64,000 bases of DNA from Lanius collurio. Lineage: Eukaryota; Chordata; Aves; Passeriformes; Laniidae. The notes beneath the pieces are model-generated. The model searched no databases. It worked only from the letters and a program-made list of their open reading frames with translations, and was not told the DNA's origin. Of this stretch, positions 1-11,426 are shown piece by piece (the first letter of the stretch is position 1; each line of letters opens with the position of its first letter). The stretch spans positions 2,718,706-2,782,705 of the forward strand of contig JACBWW010000017.1 of assembly GCA_020086605.1 (NCBI GenBank), read 5' to 3'. The translations under genes and the position numbers were made by a program.

Positions 1-1555
1 GATTTCCCTTTTTCACCTAAACATGAGTTTTTCCAGTCTGGACCAAAATTCTTAGAGTCACAAAATCTCTATGAGTACTTTCTTCTCCTTGGCTTTATAT
101 AACCAAAAAATGTTGAGTCACTTTTACTTTCATAAAGGTAGGTTTCAAAGTATTTTTGCCTAATTTGGTGTGACTTCCATTGCTTTAAAAAGAAGTGCAT
201 AGAAAAAGAAGATACATTTGAGTCATGAGATTTGAAATTTTGGGGGGTGTGTGTATGAAACACATGTACACAAAAAAGGGGTGCATTTCCTTTCCTGTGG
301 GTTTGATACCCAGCCCTGCATTACCTAAATAGGAATCACGTGTTGCCCTTGTCTCCACTATATTTTGTCTTTTAAATTCCCAGTGAGGAGACTGAGGTTG
401 TTCTCAGGGTGCTGTTGGCACCCTGGTCCCTGTCACATGAGACTTGGTGGGCCTGACCTTAAAAACACAATTCTGAGCTGGCGTTTCTGTGGCTGTTGGT
501 GCTGCTGGCTGGGCTGTGCTGATGGCCCCCAGGTACCTTCCCTGTGCACATCCAGGTTTTTCACTGCAATGTTACTGGTTAATACCACAGTTTACAAAAA
601 AAAAGGTAAATTACGCACAATCTAAACTATGTGAGGCTGGGGGAGTGGAACTGATGGTCCCCTCTTGGTCTCATTTGTGCTTTAGGCTTTGTAAACTCCA
701 TAGTCTTGAGCAACTGGCTTTACTTTCCCATGGATGTATCTGACCACAGTATAACACAGCTGAAAAATTGTGCTTTGAGTGTTAATTTAATCACAACAGT
801 TTTAGGGTAGATGTCTTCTCCCCACCAAACCCTTCCTGGTTCATTTTAGGTCATCCAGAATTACGATTTATAATGTTCTCTGTTGTGGATATTTTGTTGT
901 GTTACAAAAATAAATTAAAATATCTGCTGCCTTAGCTAGGCTAGGCTGATTTCTTTGTTTTGTGGAAAGCAGTGGTAATATGTTTTTTTCCTTTGTTTGA
1001 AATGTTACACTGAATGTTTTGTAGGAAAATTTTTTTTACTGTGTTTTCAATAAAGGTAAAGTGTGATTTATAGCAGAGTTTTGTGCCTTTTTTGATTCTA
1101 AGCAATGAAAAAATGAGAATCTGTGTCATTCTAAATTATCCTGTCAGTAATAGGTGTGAATAATTGTGTTCCTCTCTTTTGTTCCTCTCTTCTTCCTTCC
1201 TCCTCCCAACTTAACCTGCTTTTGAGGTACTCAAATGGCTGCATTTCTAAAATAGCTGAGGTAGGGAATATGATGGAGATTCCTGTACATTCAGAGGCAT
1301 CATAGCTCTGTGTTTTAAGACAGATGTGCAGTTAATTTGAACCCTCTGCTTTAGGCCAGTGGGGATTGTTTATAGCGAAGTATGCTCATTATGTAATTTG
1401 TAAGTCATTTTCAATCCCTTAATGGTTTGACTGAAGGGCAATTTTTATTTCTTAAACCCCTGACCACCATGTTTCCAAAGGTGTCTGTAACTTAAAGAGC
1501 TTCAGACTTTAAATTCCATTTCACAGGAGAGTTTGGGCTGTTTTTAAAGTTCAAA
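1..1555. other. Unique AT-rich sequence, no gene seen
   Basis: I see no conserved coding frame, RNA gene or recognisable repeat family here. The short open frames lack splice context and similarity to anything I know. Around 430-700 the base composition is somewhat richer in G and C, but nothing identifies it as an exon. Short homopolymer runs, such as the A run near 596-604, are the only simple repeats. Confidence 0.55.
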
Positions 1556-2030
1556 AATCACATGGCTGGAAGGGACCTGGAGATGTCTGATCCATCCAGC
1601 TGCTCAGGATCAAACATAGCTGCGTTATTCCTGGTATTTAACCAGCCTGGCAGGGGCTATCTGTGATGTGATTGCTGTGCTGTCTTTAGGCAGTATATTC
1701 CAATGTTTAATTGTCCAAGATTTCATAAATGTCAAATGTGAAGGGCCCTTGCTATCCTTTGAACTTTAATTTTGTTCCCAAACGTCCATAGTCAAACAAG
1801 CCTTTTTGCTTGCACCAGCTTTTTCCACACCTGAAAGGTTACATTTCCCTTTATTTTCTATATGAGGTGACCCCCAATTCCCTCAATGGTTTTATGGAGG
1901 CCTCTCATCATCCTTTTTGCTGTCTGTGGGGATGCTCATGTATTTTTGGAAATGCAGAGCTCAAGTGGATGCAAAAACCTCCAAGCCTGAACTGTGGCAC
2001 CTACATCATGTCTTCAGTACTTCTTTGTAT
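1556..2030 (-). repeat. Old, decayed CR1-type LINE fragment (antisense)
   Basis: The plus strand reads like the reverse complement of an old CR1 3' region. Landmarks come in the expected order. First is a 'tggaagggacctggagatgtc' type block near 1567, then 'ctgctcaggatcaa' near 1601. A 'ttaggcagtatattccaatg' block follows near 1687, corresponding to the usual 'ctgggcaacctgttccagtg' motif. Last is a 'tggaaatgcagagctcaagtggatgc' type block near 1948-1973. Similarity is patchy with many substitutions, so this is much older than the copies at 11120 or 16588. The exact subfamily and the right-hand border are uncertain; an L3/CR1-X-like relic is an alternative label. Confidence 0.6.
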
Positions 2031-5000
2031 TTGTGTTTGGTTGGTTGTTTTGGGTTGTTTTTTTGACCAGGCAGTGGCAGAAGAGGCATCTCAGGTGTTG
2101 TCTTCAGGATATATTTTCATGCCTTTTTACTGCCTTTCTGCATGTTGAATGTAGGCCTGGGCAATCTTATCTTCTTGTCTGAAGATGCTCCCCACGGGCT
2201 CAACAAAATAAATGCCTAAAATGGTTGCTTTTCTTGACTTTAATAACTTTGAATGCAATCCCAGCTCACTGTGGCCACTTCCTCCTGTTGCCTCCCAGTG
2301 TCTGAAAGCTCTGCAGGGACTTGCACAAGTCTTAGACTTGTCTGTGTGTCTCTGCCCATAAATGCCTGCAGCACTTCTAAGGGGCATTTTGACAGCTGTG
2401 CCACGACCAGGCAACATCAGCTTTTCTCTTCATGCATTTGCTGTGAGTGAAAATCTAACAGGAAAAGAAGGAGCCATTTTTACAGGGAGTGTGGGTTGGG
2501 AAGTGAGTGGCAGAAGGGTTGAGCTCAGACAGCCTCATGGCACCTGAACGCTTTCCTATTGTTTCATTTCACTTTTGGTGCTTTTCTCTACCAGCACACG
2601 TGCTCCCTTCCAACTGCAAAAGTGACCCTTCCTTGAATTTCTCAGAATATTTAAAATGAACTTTTCTAGATCCAAAGAAATCAAGAGCCCAAATGCCACA
2701 GAAATGATGTGGAAAACTCACTAAGAATTACTATAAACTTTGAATTTCCGAAATTTGCTGCTAACAAGATCTCGTATTCTTTTTATTCTATGATCTGATT
2801 CACTGCTAACTGAGAGCTGTTATGACTTGCTTTGTTCCCAAATGATCCCTAACACAACAGGATATTGAACAGATGTATCCATTTGTTAGTAGAAATTGGA
2901 TTAGTTTCCTTGTTAGTAAATGCTGATTTAGTAATTTAACATAACAGAAAGAAGTTCCCTGAGAGCCCTTGGATTGTGGATGTATTTAAATCCCAAAGTG
3001 ATGGGAAAAGCAGCAGCCCCTCCTGTACTCCGTGAGAGAATTCTGTGTAGCAAAGAGCAGGTGGGGGAACCTGGTGCTTTGGCTCCCGACTGCTCACTGT
3101 GGAGAAGGAAACATCCCAGTCTCTCCCACACAGGCGTTCACAGTGACCTTCAGTGGTATGTGTAAAACAAAAAACAAATAAACAACAGTCCCACCATGGG
3201 CCTCCTCCAATATTTACACTTTGTGGTCTCCAAATAATCCCGACAAATGACACTGTGTGCTCTCTGAATGACTCGTGAAATGCTGCTTGTATCTTTAGTA
3301 TTTTAATGTGATTATGTATTTAATCAATAACAACCCTAGTAAGTTGTACCTGACTGTTGTTAGTTGGGTTTTAGAACTGAATCTCTACACTGCAATTTTA
3401 ACTGCCCTTACTGATTTAATATTAAAAGCTGGCTTCAGGGGGAGCCAGGTAAGATGACACCCAACCCTTCCATAATTTGTTGTTTCTGTGCACCATCAAG
3501 TACATATTGATCCATTGGAGAACACTTCTGGCCCTGAGTTATGCTTGGTCTTCATTTATAGTGATATCAGACTTGACCAGACCTGACCTGGTTCTGTAAG
3601 CAAGTGAGCCTCTGAGCTGAAACTGTAAAAATAAAGAGGAAATCTCTTGTCCTGCATGAGACAGGGATCTATGAGTTCCTCTGCTGCTAAGGTACTATCT
3701 GTTTTGAGCTACTCCTGGATTTTCTGTAGTATTGACCTCACCCAACTCATATCCATCAATCAGTAAATGATGTCTGAGGTTGGGAAGAAAAAAAGTGTCA
3801 CTGAAATTCAACTTGGAAATTTTGCTTACTGGTAAATCAATGTAAACTATCAATGTGAACAGAAAGAAAATCAGCATTTTGAGTAATTTGTTATTGTTGG
3901 CATGTTCTAGGATTTAAATATGAAATCCTGCTCTGCTTTAATGCATAATACTCAAGAACCTTTCTTATCTTAGAACGAGTGAAACAGAGCAATTGAATTT
4001 ATTTCTGAAAACACCATGCCCTGTATGTTTTATGTCTGTGACTTCCTGAAGCTTGAGCAGAGTGTCATAAAGTGACTGTGAAATCCCCCATCGGTATGCA
4101 AAGCTGCATCAGTCATTTGTACAGCAGCACAAGTCCATGATAAAATGAAACGATGAAACAAAGCACCGAGGTGAACTTTGTCCATGGGGAAGCCTTTTTA
4201 AGTGATCCAATGTCAGCAAATTGCTTACTAATGTGTTGACTTATGGCAACCCTCAAAAGTAAAATGAAAAGCCTGGAATTTACAGCATATCAATGAATCA
4301 GTTGATAAGCTTTTACTGGTTTAATATCCTCCTAGTTTTGCTGCTTGGAGCCACTTCAGGTTAGCAACAGAATGTTTACCATCTCTGTGTGATAAAGGAA
4401 GTCAAACGACTAAACAAATTCCAGGACCATTATGCTGTTTGGTGAGATTTAAATTAAAATCGTTGGGAGAAATCATGGGGAGGGGGGAGGAAGAAACTAA
4501 AGTCAACTGCATCATTTCACAATGACTTACCTCACTTCCTAAACAATGACAGGATTTTTAGCAGAGCTGGAGATAATGTAATGCATTAGAAAAGATTTAA
4601 TTGCACCAATAAAAGGCTACACCACAATTAAATGACATACAGAGTGACATTTATAGGTAGGATCAAAGAAATTCACTACCTAACATGCTGAAGCAACACC
4701 CTGCTCTCTGTGTATAGGAGTGCTAAAAAGTAGCCTCCTTTGGTTTCAGTGACCTTTCTTATCTCCTTTGATCTAGATTATTAAAAATTTTAATGCCAGG
4801 TGTAATAAGGGCTACTGTAACACCCTGAAATAAGCAATATGTGGCTTTTGTAGTACTAATATTTCAGAACTTGTTTTTTTATTTTGTGATATTTATTTAA
4901 GTATATGAAACCTGACATTTAACCTTTGTAATCCTTCCAGAGGGGGCAGGGTTGTTAAAAAATAGTTGGGTTTTTTTGCTGTTGTGATGCCATTTGATTA

Positions 5001-5256
5001 TGCTGATGTTTAGTGAGGGTTATTTTAAAAGAACCATTCAATTTTGAGAAGCAAATTTTATTTTAGAAAAGCTTTTTAGTGTCTGGAGGGGGATAGCTCC
5101 TTGTGAAAACTTTCTTTACTGTTTTCCTTAACCAACACTTAAAAGTGTAAGAGCGAACAGCAGGAAAACTCATCTACAGTTCCCACTTGAAAGCTACTAA
5201 GAAAAATAAGTGTATATCCTTTAATCACTACTTGTACTGAATTTATTCAAACCTTG
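2031..5256. other. Unique non-coding sequence with a conserved-looking block
   Basis: No gene or repeat family is recognised. The part from about 4090 to 4640 differs in texture from its surroundings. It has few low-complexity runs, scattered CpGs (near 4092, 4151, 4167, 4408 and 4461) and several TAAT/ATTA cores, which is the look of an old conserved non-coding element. This is only an impression from composition. Short G-rich runs occur at 4477-4490. Confidence 0.4.
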
Positions 5257-5520
5257 CTAATTGTTATGAGAAGACTTTATAAATTTATTCTTAATAGAAG
5301 GTGGAAAAGAGGTGCCCATATTGTTCCTTGTGAAATCCTGAAATGTTACATGTGAGAATGAGTTCCTGTGCTGAGGCCTCTGTGTGGGTGCTGTGCTGAA
5401 GGAAAACCTTCCCTTGGCTTTTGTAGCCGTGGGGTGAAATGTAGGCAAGCCAGGCACTGAAGACAGAGGCCCTAAAGCTGGCCCAGGGGGGGTTGCTTGC
5501 TGGGTTGCAGCTGTAGCCAT
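5257..5520 (-). CDS. Possible terminal exon of an unrecognised gene (weak)
   Basis: On the minus strand a pyrimidine-containing acceptor ending in CTTCAG (plus 5521-5526) is followed by an open frame of 87 codons that ends in TAG at 5257-5259. An AATAAA hexamer lies about 10 bases further on (plus 5242-5247). This acceptor, open frame, stop and poly(A) signal order is what a last exon looks like. A second frame, entered in phase 1, is also open for about 76 codons to a TAA at 5291-5293. The peptide is Ser/Thr/Pro/Ala rich in one frame and matches no family I know. Chance is a real possibility, because the segment is locally GC-richer and therefore poor in stops. Confidence 0.18.
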   Translation of the reverse strand: MATAATQQATPPGPALGPLSSVPGLPTFHPTATKAKGRFSFSTAPTQRPQHRNSFSHVTFQDFTRNNMGTSFPPSIKNKFIKSSHNN

Positions 5521-5818
5521 CTGAAGCTCAGTGAGAGAAATTTTAACCAATGACATTCAGCTGCAGCTTTTAGCATGTTTAGGAGCCTTCTTTAACCTCC
5601 TGTTGCTGAGACCTTATTTTCATAGCCTAGCATGGTGTCTTGGGCCCATGGGAAACTGGGAGCCTTCCTGGGAAAAAAGCATCCTTCTGCCTCCCCAGAC
5701 TTTCAAACAGCAGAAAAATCTAAGTGTTGTCTGTCCCAACCATGCTTCTTGAGGACAGTAACAATCTTCCAACAGATTCATTTATTCCAAACTTAAGGGC
5801 TTGAGCACTTCCAAGTGT
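5521..5818. other. Unique sequence between candidate exon and LTR
   Basis: Nothing recognisable apart from the acceptor-like CTTCAG (minus strand) at its left edge and the direct repeat that begins at its right edge. Confidence 0.5.
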
Positions 5819-5830
5819 AACATCAGTGTT
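5819..5830. repeat. Left copy of 12-bp direct repeat flanking an LTR
   Basis: The string aacatcagtgtt occurs here and again at 7119-7130, on the two sides of the LTR-like element. If the element is cut at canonical TG...CA ends, the target-site duplication is acatcag (5820-5826 and 7120-7126). The extra matching bases on each side would then be chance or microhomology. Seven bases is unusual, since 4 to 6 is typical for retroviral integration, so the exact cut is uncertain. Confidence 0.55.
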
Positions 5831-5950
5831 CTTCAGTCACCTTCATATTCTTTTTCTCTGCTGCAGGAAAGAATTTTGCATCGGTTCCAAAGGCAGCAAA
5901 GCAACCAGCAATGTGTCTCAGTGTTATAAATGAAATGTCAATTTCATCAA

Positions 5951-5981
5951 ATTAATAATTTGCGCAAGCCAAATTATTAAT
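5951..5981 (-). repeat. Perfect 11-bp hairpin next to the LTR poly(A) signal
   Basis: The arms attaataattt (5951-5961) and aaattattaat (5971-5981) are perfect reverse complements around a 9-base loop. On the minus strand the hairpin begins about 17 bases downstream of AATAAA, where cleavage of the LTR transcript would be expected. A role in poly(A) site use is inference by analogy with retroviral poly(A) hairpins. Confidence 0.6.
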
Positions 5982-5997
5982 ATAAAAACAAATAAAA

Positions 5998-6003
5998 TTT
6001 ATT
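5998..6003 (-). terminator. LTR poly(A) signal AATAAA
   Basis: TTTATT on the plus strand gives AATAAA on the minus strand, in the position expected for the R region of the antisense LTR and about 150 bases after its TATA box. Confidence 0.5.
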
Positions 6004-6130
6004 TCAATCAAATTGACAATCAAAATCAGCCACTATAAAAGAAAGCAGGGCCAAGCCCAGGTCCTTGACTCTGGGTGACACATACACAGCTCTGACCACC
6101 AGCAGTTCAGAGAGGTAAGTGCACACCTTT

Positions 6131-6185
6131 GAGATGTTTGAGTCCAGTTTTTATACTGTTTTTCTTGCTCTTGGCTATGAAATCC
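6131..6185 (-). repeat. 55-bp repeat, left copy at gap edge
   Basis: This stretch, which contains the LTR TATA box on the minus strand, is identical to 6578-6632 on the other side of the run of Ns and abuts the gap directly. It is either an unmerged contig overlap or one unit of a real tandem duplication. Confidence 0.9.
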
Positions 6186-6577
6186 NNNNNNNNNNNNNNN
6201 NNNNNNNNNNNNNNNNNNNNNNNNNNNNNNNNNNNNNNNNNNNNNNNNNNNNNNNNNNNNNNNNNNNNNNNNNNNNNNNNNNNNNNNNNNNNNNNNNNNN
6301 NNNNNNNNNNNNNNNNNNNNNNNNNNNNNNNNNNNNNNNNNNNNNNNNNNNNNNNNNNNNNNNNNNNNNNNNNNNNNNNNNNNNNNNNNNNNNNNNNNNN
6401 NNNNNNNNNNNNNNNNNNNNNNNNNNNNNNNNNNNNNNNNNNNNNNNNNNNNNNNNNNNNNNNNNNNNNNNNNNNNNNNNNNNNNNNNNNNNNNNNNNNN
6501 NNNNNNNNNNNNNNNNNNNNNNNNNNNNNNNNNNNNNNNNNNNNNNNNNNNNNNNNNNNNNNNNNNNNNNNNNNNNN
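6186..6577. other. Assembly gap, 392 Ns
   Basis: An unbroken run of N lies inside the antisense LTR. Its two borders carry the same 55 bases, so its real length may be zero or it may hide further repeat units. Open frames that cross it are meaningless. Confidence 0.99.
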
Positions 6578-6632
6578 GAGATGTTTGAGTCCAGTTTTTA
6601 TACTGTTTTTCTTGCTCTTGGCTATGAAATCC
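6578..6632 (-). repeat. 55-bp repeat, right copy at gap edge
   Basis: Identical to 6131-6185. Unlike the left copy it continues into sequence that reads on as normal LTR U3. Confidence 0.9.
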
Positions 6633-7118
6633 TTTGTCCTTTTCATTCTTGATGATCCTCTGGTCCAGTGCTCAGTGGTACATTTAGGTGTTGATGTGTC
6701 CAAGGATTCTCTTTGTGCTCTGGTTGATGGTTTCCAGTAACTCATCCCAACATATGATGATCTTTCCGAGAAATCCTTATATGATTACAATGAGGTATCT
6801 TGAGCAATAGGTCCATTCATCAACAATGTCCAGGGAGTAGCAGATCCTATCTCTTGCTTCTTTCAGATGGAAAAAGATTCTTGTTGGGTAAGGTGAAATC
6901 ATGGGTCTGAGGTCATCCCCTGAGCTTGCCTGCACTTCTTATGTTAATTAGTACCTTCCTTGAGCAAGATGTCATGAGTCTTGCCAAGGTATACTCTGAA
7001 CACAACTAAGTTTAAACATATATACAATTTACAAGATATAGTTTACATGTTAGATCTCACATTAATAACTTATTCCATTTATAGTGTTTTAATTCCTTAT
7101 GAATTTTGACCCATCTAC

Positions 7119-7130
7119 AACATCAGTGTT
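7119..7130. repeat. Right copy of 12-bp direct repeat flanking the LTR
   Basis: Same 12 bases as 5819-5830. The first base overlaps the terminal A of the LTR if CA at 7118-7119 is its end. Confidence 0.55.
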
Positions 7131-8530
<1,400 letters not shown>

Positions 8531-8618
8531 CTAATTCATTCATTTTAACCAAGCATGCCCCATCATGTATTACTCTGTTCTGATACTGCTCTTTTCTACA
8601 CATAGGACAACTTTTTAC
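8531..8618 (-). CDS. Possible 88-bp internal exon with Cys-x2-Cys motif (weak)
   Basis: On the minus strand a TTTACAG acceptor (AG at plus 8619-8620) precedes an 88-base segment followed by a good GTAAGC donor (plus 8525-8530). Only one frame is open through it, starting in phase 0 and ending in phase 1. It encodes about 29 residues beginning VKSCPMCRKEQYQNR. The CPMC pair followed by a further Cys near ...GACLVK is suggestive of a zinc knuckle, but the metal-binding set is incomplete and I do not recognise the protein. The pyrimidine tract of the acceptor is poor. It lies in the same orientation as the candidate exons at 14051-14211 and 5257-5520. It could equally be a chance open segment. 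Confidence 0.2.
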
Positions 8619-8640
8619 CTGTAAATTTTTCAAAGGTTTT

Positions 8641-11119
8641 CAGGCATGACAAAAAAAAATATTATAATTAAAATTACTTACAATATATTTCATCTTGTTG
8701 ATACAGATGAAACAGGCTAGATTACAGAATGTAAAAACACTTAATTCTTCAATCCATGAACAGTCCACAGGATGCATATTTTAAAAATTAAAGTGTTAAG
8801 AGAATTTTGTAAATCTCCACATATTCACATGAAATTTCATGGATTAAATTATTCCAGGTTAGCATATCCCTGTCGAGCTCAGTTACAAACTATGTTTCCC
8901 CATAAGCTTTTAAAAAAGGTTATAAAAAAGAATAAAGTGCTTCTTCATAAAATAGCTTTAAATTATATTTCTTACCATAAAAATCTGGAATCAAAATTAC
9001 TTTTTGAGATGATTACATCTAATTCATTAAGATACTCACTTAGGTAGTTTAATTAAAATACTCATGTATTATGTGCTTGAATAGTTATATAAAAATGTAC
9101 TCACTTAATGGACTACATGGGAACATGAATGCAGCACCTGTTTTTTCAAAGGAAAAAAAACAACCTCAAGAACCAAACCTGACTTTAAAGCATTCTAACA
9201 GCTGAAAAGGAAAAAAAAATGCTGACAAGAAAAATTCTGACTGCCTGAAAGGTCATCAGTTTCCTTTGGTGATTACTGCAATCTTTCGAGTGGAAATAAA
9301 ATGGTGAATCTGTGAATTTTGTGTTAACAACACATGGAGTGGCAGAAAGCAAGAAATGGCAACTGCTACTGACTGGAGGAAAATACCATAAAACATTTAA
9401 AATGAAATCTGACTAATTTTTCTCCCCTTTCCCGACAGAGACATGACATTTTAAGAAGTGGCACGCATCAAATGCAGCTTTTCTTGCATACAATAAAACA
9501 AAAGAGAAAGTATGTTGACAGGCTACAAGAAAACTTCACCTTTATCTGACCTAAATTCCCACCAAATGCTGATGATCTCCATCCTGACAAAAGATACAGA
9601 GTTGGACAAAAAAAGCAGTTGGCTCTCAGAGGAAGGGAAAACTGGGAAAGGAGTGAAACCCAGAACAAGCAGTGAGCACTCTTGAGCTGGCAAACACAAG
9701 AGGATTAATGGCCAGCAGCCAGCTGGAGGGAAAGCTTTCAGATACAGTGGCTTTTTCCCTTCAGGAAGGAAAGCTAAAGAAACACCAAGCACAAAAAAAA
9801 TTCCAGAGGCATTTGCCTTTTTGTGCCAAATCTAAAGTAACCTTTTTAATGAGTGATGTCTTTTGCTCTCTCTTGTCAAGCTTCAGACTTTCAGGGTAGC
9901 CAGAAATTGGCAGATCTTTCCAGAACTATCCTACCTGTCTGTGGACAGCTGTTCACCTGCAGCTAATGTCGATGTAAAAAGAAGCCAAAGCCCTGCTTCT
10001 AAGGTTATTCAAAGACTTTGATTCACAACAGAGACTTGGTTGTGAAAAGTCTTCTAAAAAAATTTAAAGGAAGAACAGGCAGCAGAACTACCCTGAAATG
10101 CACTGTGGAAAGAAACTTGCTAGCAGTTGGGATAATCTTCTAATTGCCATTATCACCTCTCTGAAGCAGCTCTCGCTTCCATCAGTCACTTGTCTCTTTT
10201 GCTTAGTATTTTCAAGGTGATAGATGAGAGAATGTAATAAAGCAGGATGTGTTTATGCCCAAGCTACACACATGCATTGAGCAAAGCCTTCAAGGTAAGA
10301 TCCAGGCATTCCATCCAGATTACCTGAGGAAGTGATTGAAGGGCATTGGGTGTACATCTACTTCATTCTCCAAATAGAAATAACTGTTGCACTAAACTGC
10401 AATTAACAAAACTTGTGAGAAGACAAAAAAGTATCTTGAATTGTACAAACAGTAAATGTTTATCTGATGATTGAAGGCCAGAATCATATCTAACAGGAGT
10501 TTATTTGAAGCAGAAAATAGCCTATACCTGCTTTGCAAGAACAGATAAAAAAGCTTCTCTATTGTCATAACTTCAGGAGTGATACCACAAATATTACCAG
10601 TCCTCCTCTACCATGTCATGTTCAAAATGATATCCGAGTTGGCCACTGAGTTGGTCCACTTATTAAAAGTTAAATGGTGTCTGAAAGTAGAATCTTTCCT
10701 TCATTTCTTCCTCCAGCTGATGACTTTCAGTTGCACCTCAGGGAAATAAAATAAGTAAATACAATTGTGTAGCCCACACAATTATTCAGCTACATATGTA
10801 CCATGGCTTGAATTGCAAATTCTTCCCTGAGTATTGCACAAGGCTGTATGGATTCTCCATGCTGTGTGCATCTCTGCTTTCTTTTGACCTGTTCTTTAGC
10901 AGGAAGTGTCCAGGAAGGATGCTCAGCTACTGATTTCTGAGCTATGGACAGTAACAACAAATCACTGAATTAAACCCACTGGCCTTTGCAGATAATGGAT
11001 TTTCTTCATATGAAATTCATTGATAATGCTCTTGCTTAGGAATAGTTTAGAGAGATACTTCATATTAATCTATCATTGGACAAACCACCATCAGGCAATA
11101 TATTTCTTATGATTAAGTA
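8641..11119. other. Unique AT-rich sequence, no gene seen
   Basis: No repeat family or coding segment is recognised. Both strands carry only short, unsupported open frames. Confidence 0.5.
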
Positions 11120-11426
11120 CCTAAAGGGGCTACAAGAGAGCTGGAAAGGGGCTTCTGACAAGGGCATGGAGAGATAGGACAAGGGAGAGTGGCTTCAAAC
11201 TGGAAGAGGGCAGGTTTGGATTACATACTGGGAAAATTTCTTCCCTGTGAAGGTGCTGAGGCCCTGGCCCAGGTTGCCCAGAGAAGCTGTGGCTGCCCCA
11301 TCCCTGGAAGTGTTGAAGGCCAGGTTGGATGGGGCTTGGAGCACCCTGGGATAGTGGGAGGTGTCCCTGCCCATGGCAGTGGGTGGAACAAGATGAACTT
11401 TAAGGCCCCTTCCAATCCAAACCATT
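11120..11426 (+). repeat. CR1 LINE 3' end (sense)
   Basis: The sequence follows the avian CR1 3' region closely: 'ggacaaggg...tggcttcaaactg' near 11180, 'ttgcccagagaagctgtggctgcccc' near 11274-11300, 'agtgttgaaggccaggttggatgggg' near 11310-11335, 'gtgggaggtgtccctgcccatgg' near 11354-11376, and the terminal 'ccccttccaatccaaaccatt' near 11405-11425. It is a 5'-truncated copy of about 300 bp, the usual state for CR1. The typical ATTCTATGA octamer tail is missing or decayed. Open frames of 64-79 codons here are antisense or shifted readings of the repeat, not genes. Confidence 0.93.

Larger units (their letters stand above)
5827..7119 (-). mobile_element. Solo LTR of an endogenous retrovirus, antisense, interrupted by a gap
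   Basis: The element starts with TG and ends with CA in plus orientation and sits between copies of a 12-bp direct repeat. Read on the minus strand it has LTR architecture. A U3 of about 500 bp runs from 7119 downward, and a TATA box (cagtataaaaactgg) follows near 6140-6160, with a second copy beyond the gap. The poly(A) hexamer AATAAA lies at plus 5998-6003, about 150 bp after the TATA box, and a U5 of about 150 bp ends at 5827. I see no gag, pol or env remnants, so it is a solo LTR. It resembles LTR families of passerine birds from memory, but I do not assign a name. The 392 Ns and a duplicated 55-bp stretch inflate its length; without them it would be about 846 bp. Confidence 0.7.

Noticed and set aside
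6107..6745. Open frames of 177-212 codons on both strands
   Set aside because: They run through the Ns of the assembly gap; most of their length is unknown sequence inside an LTR.
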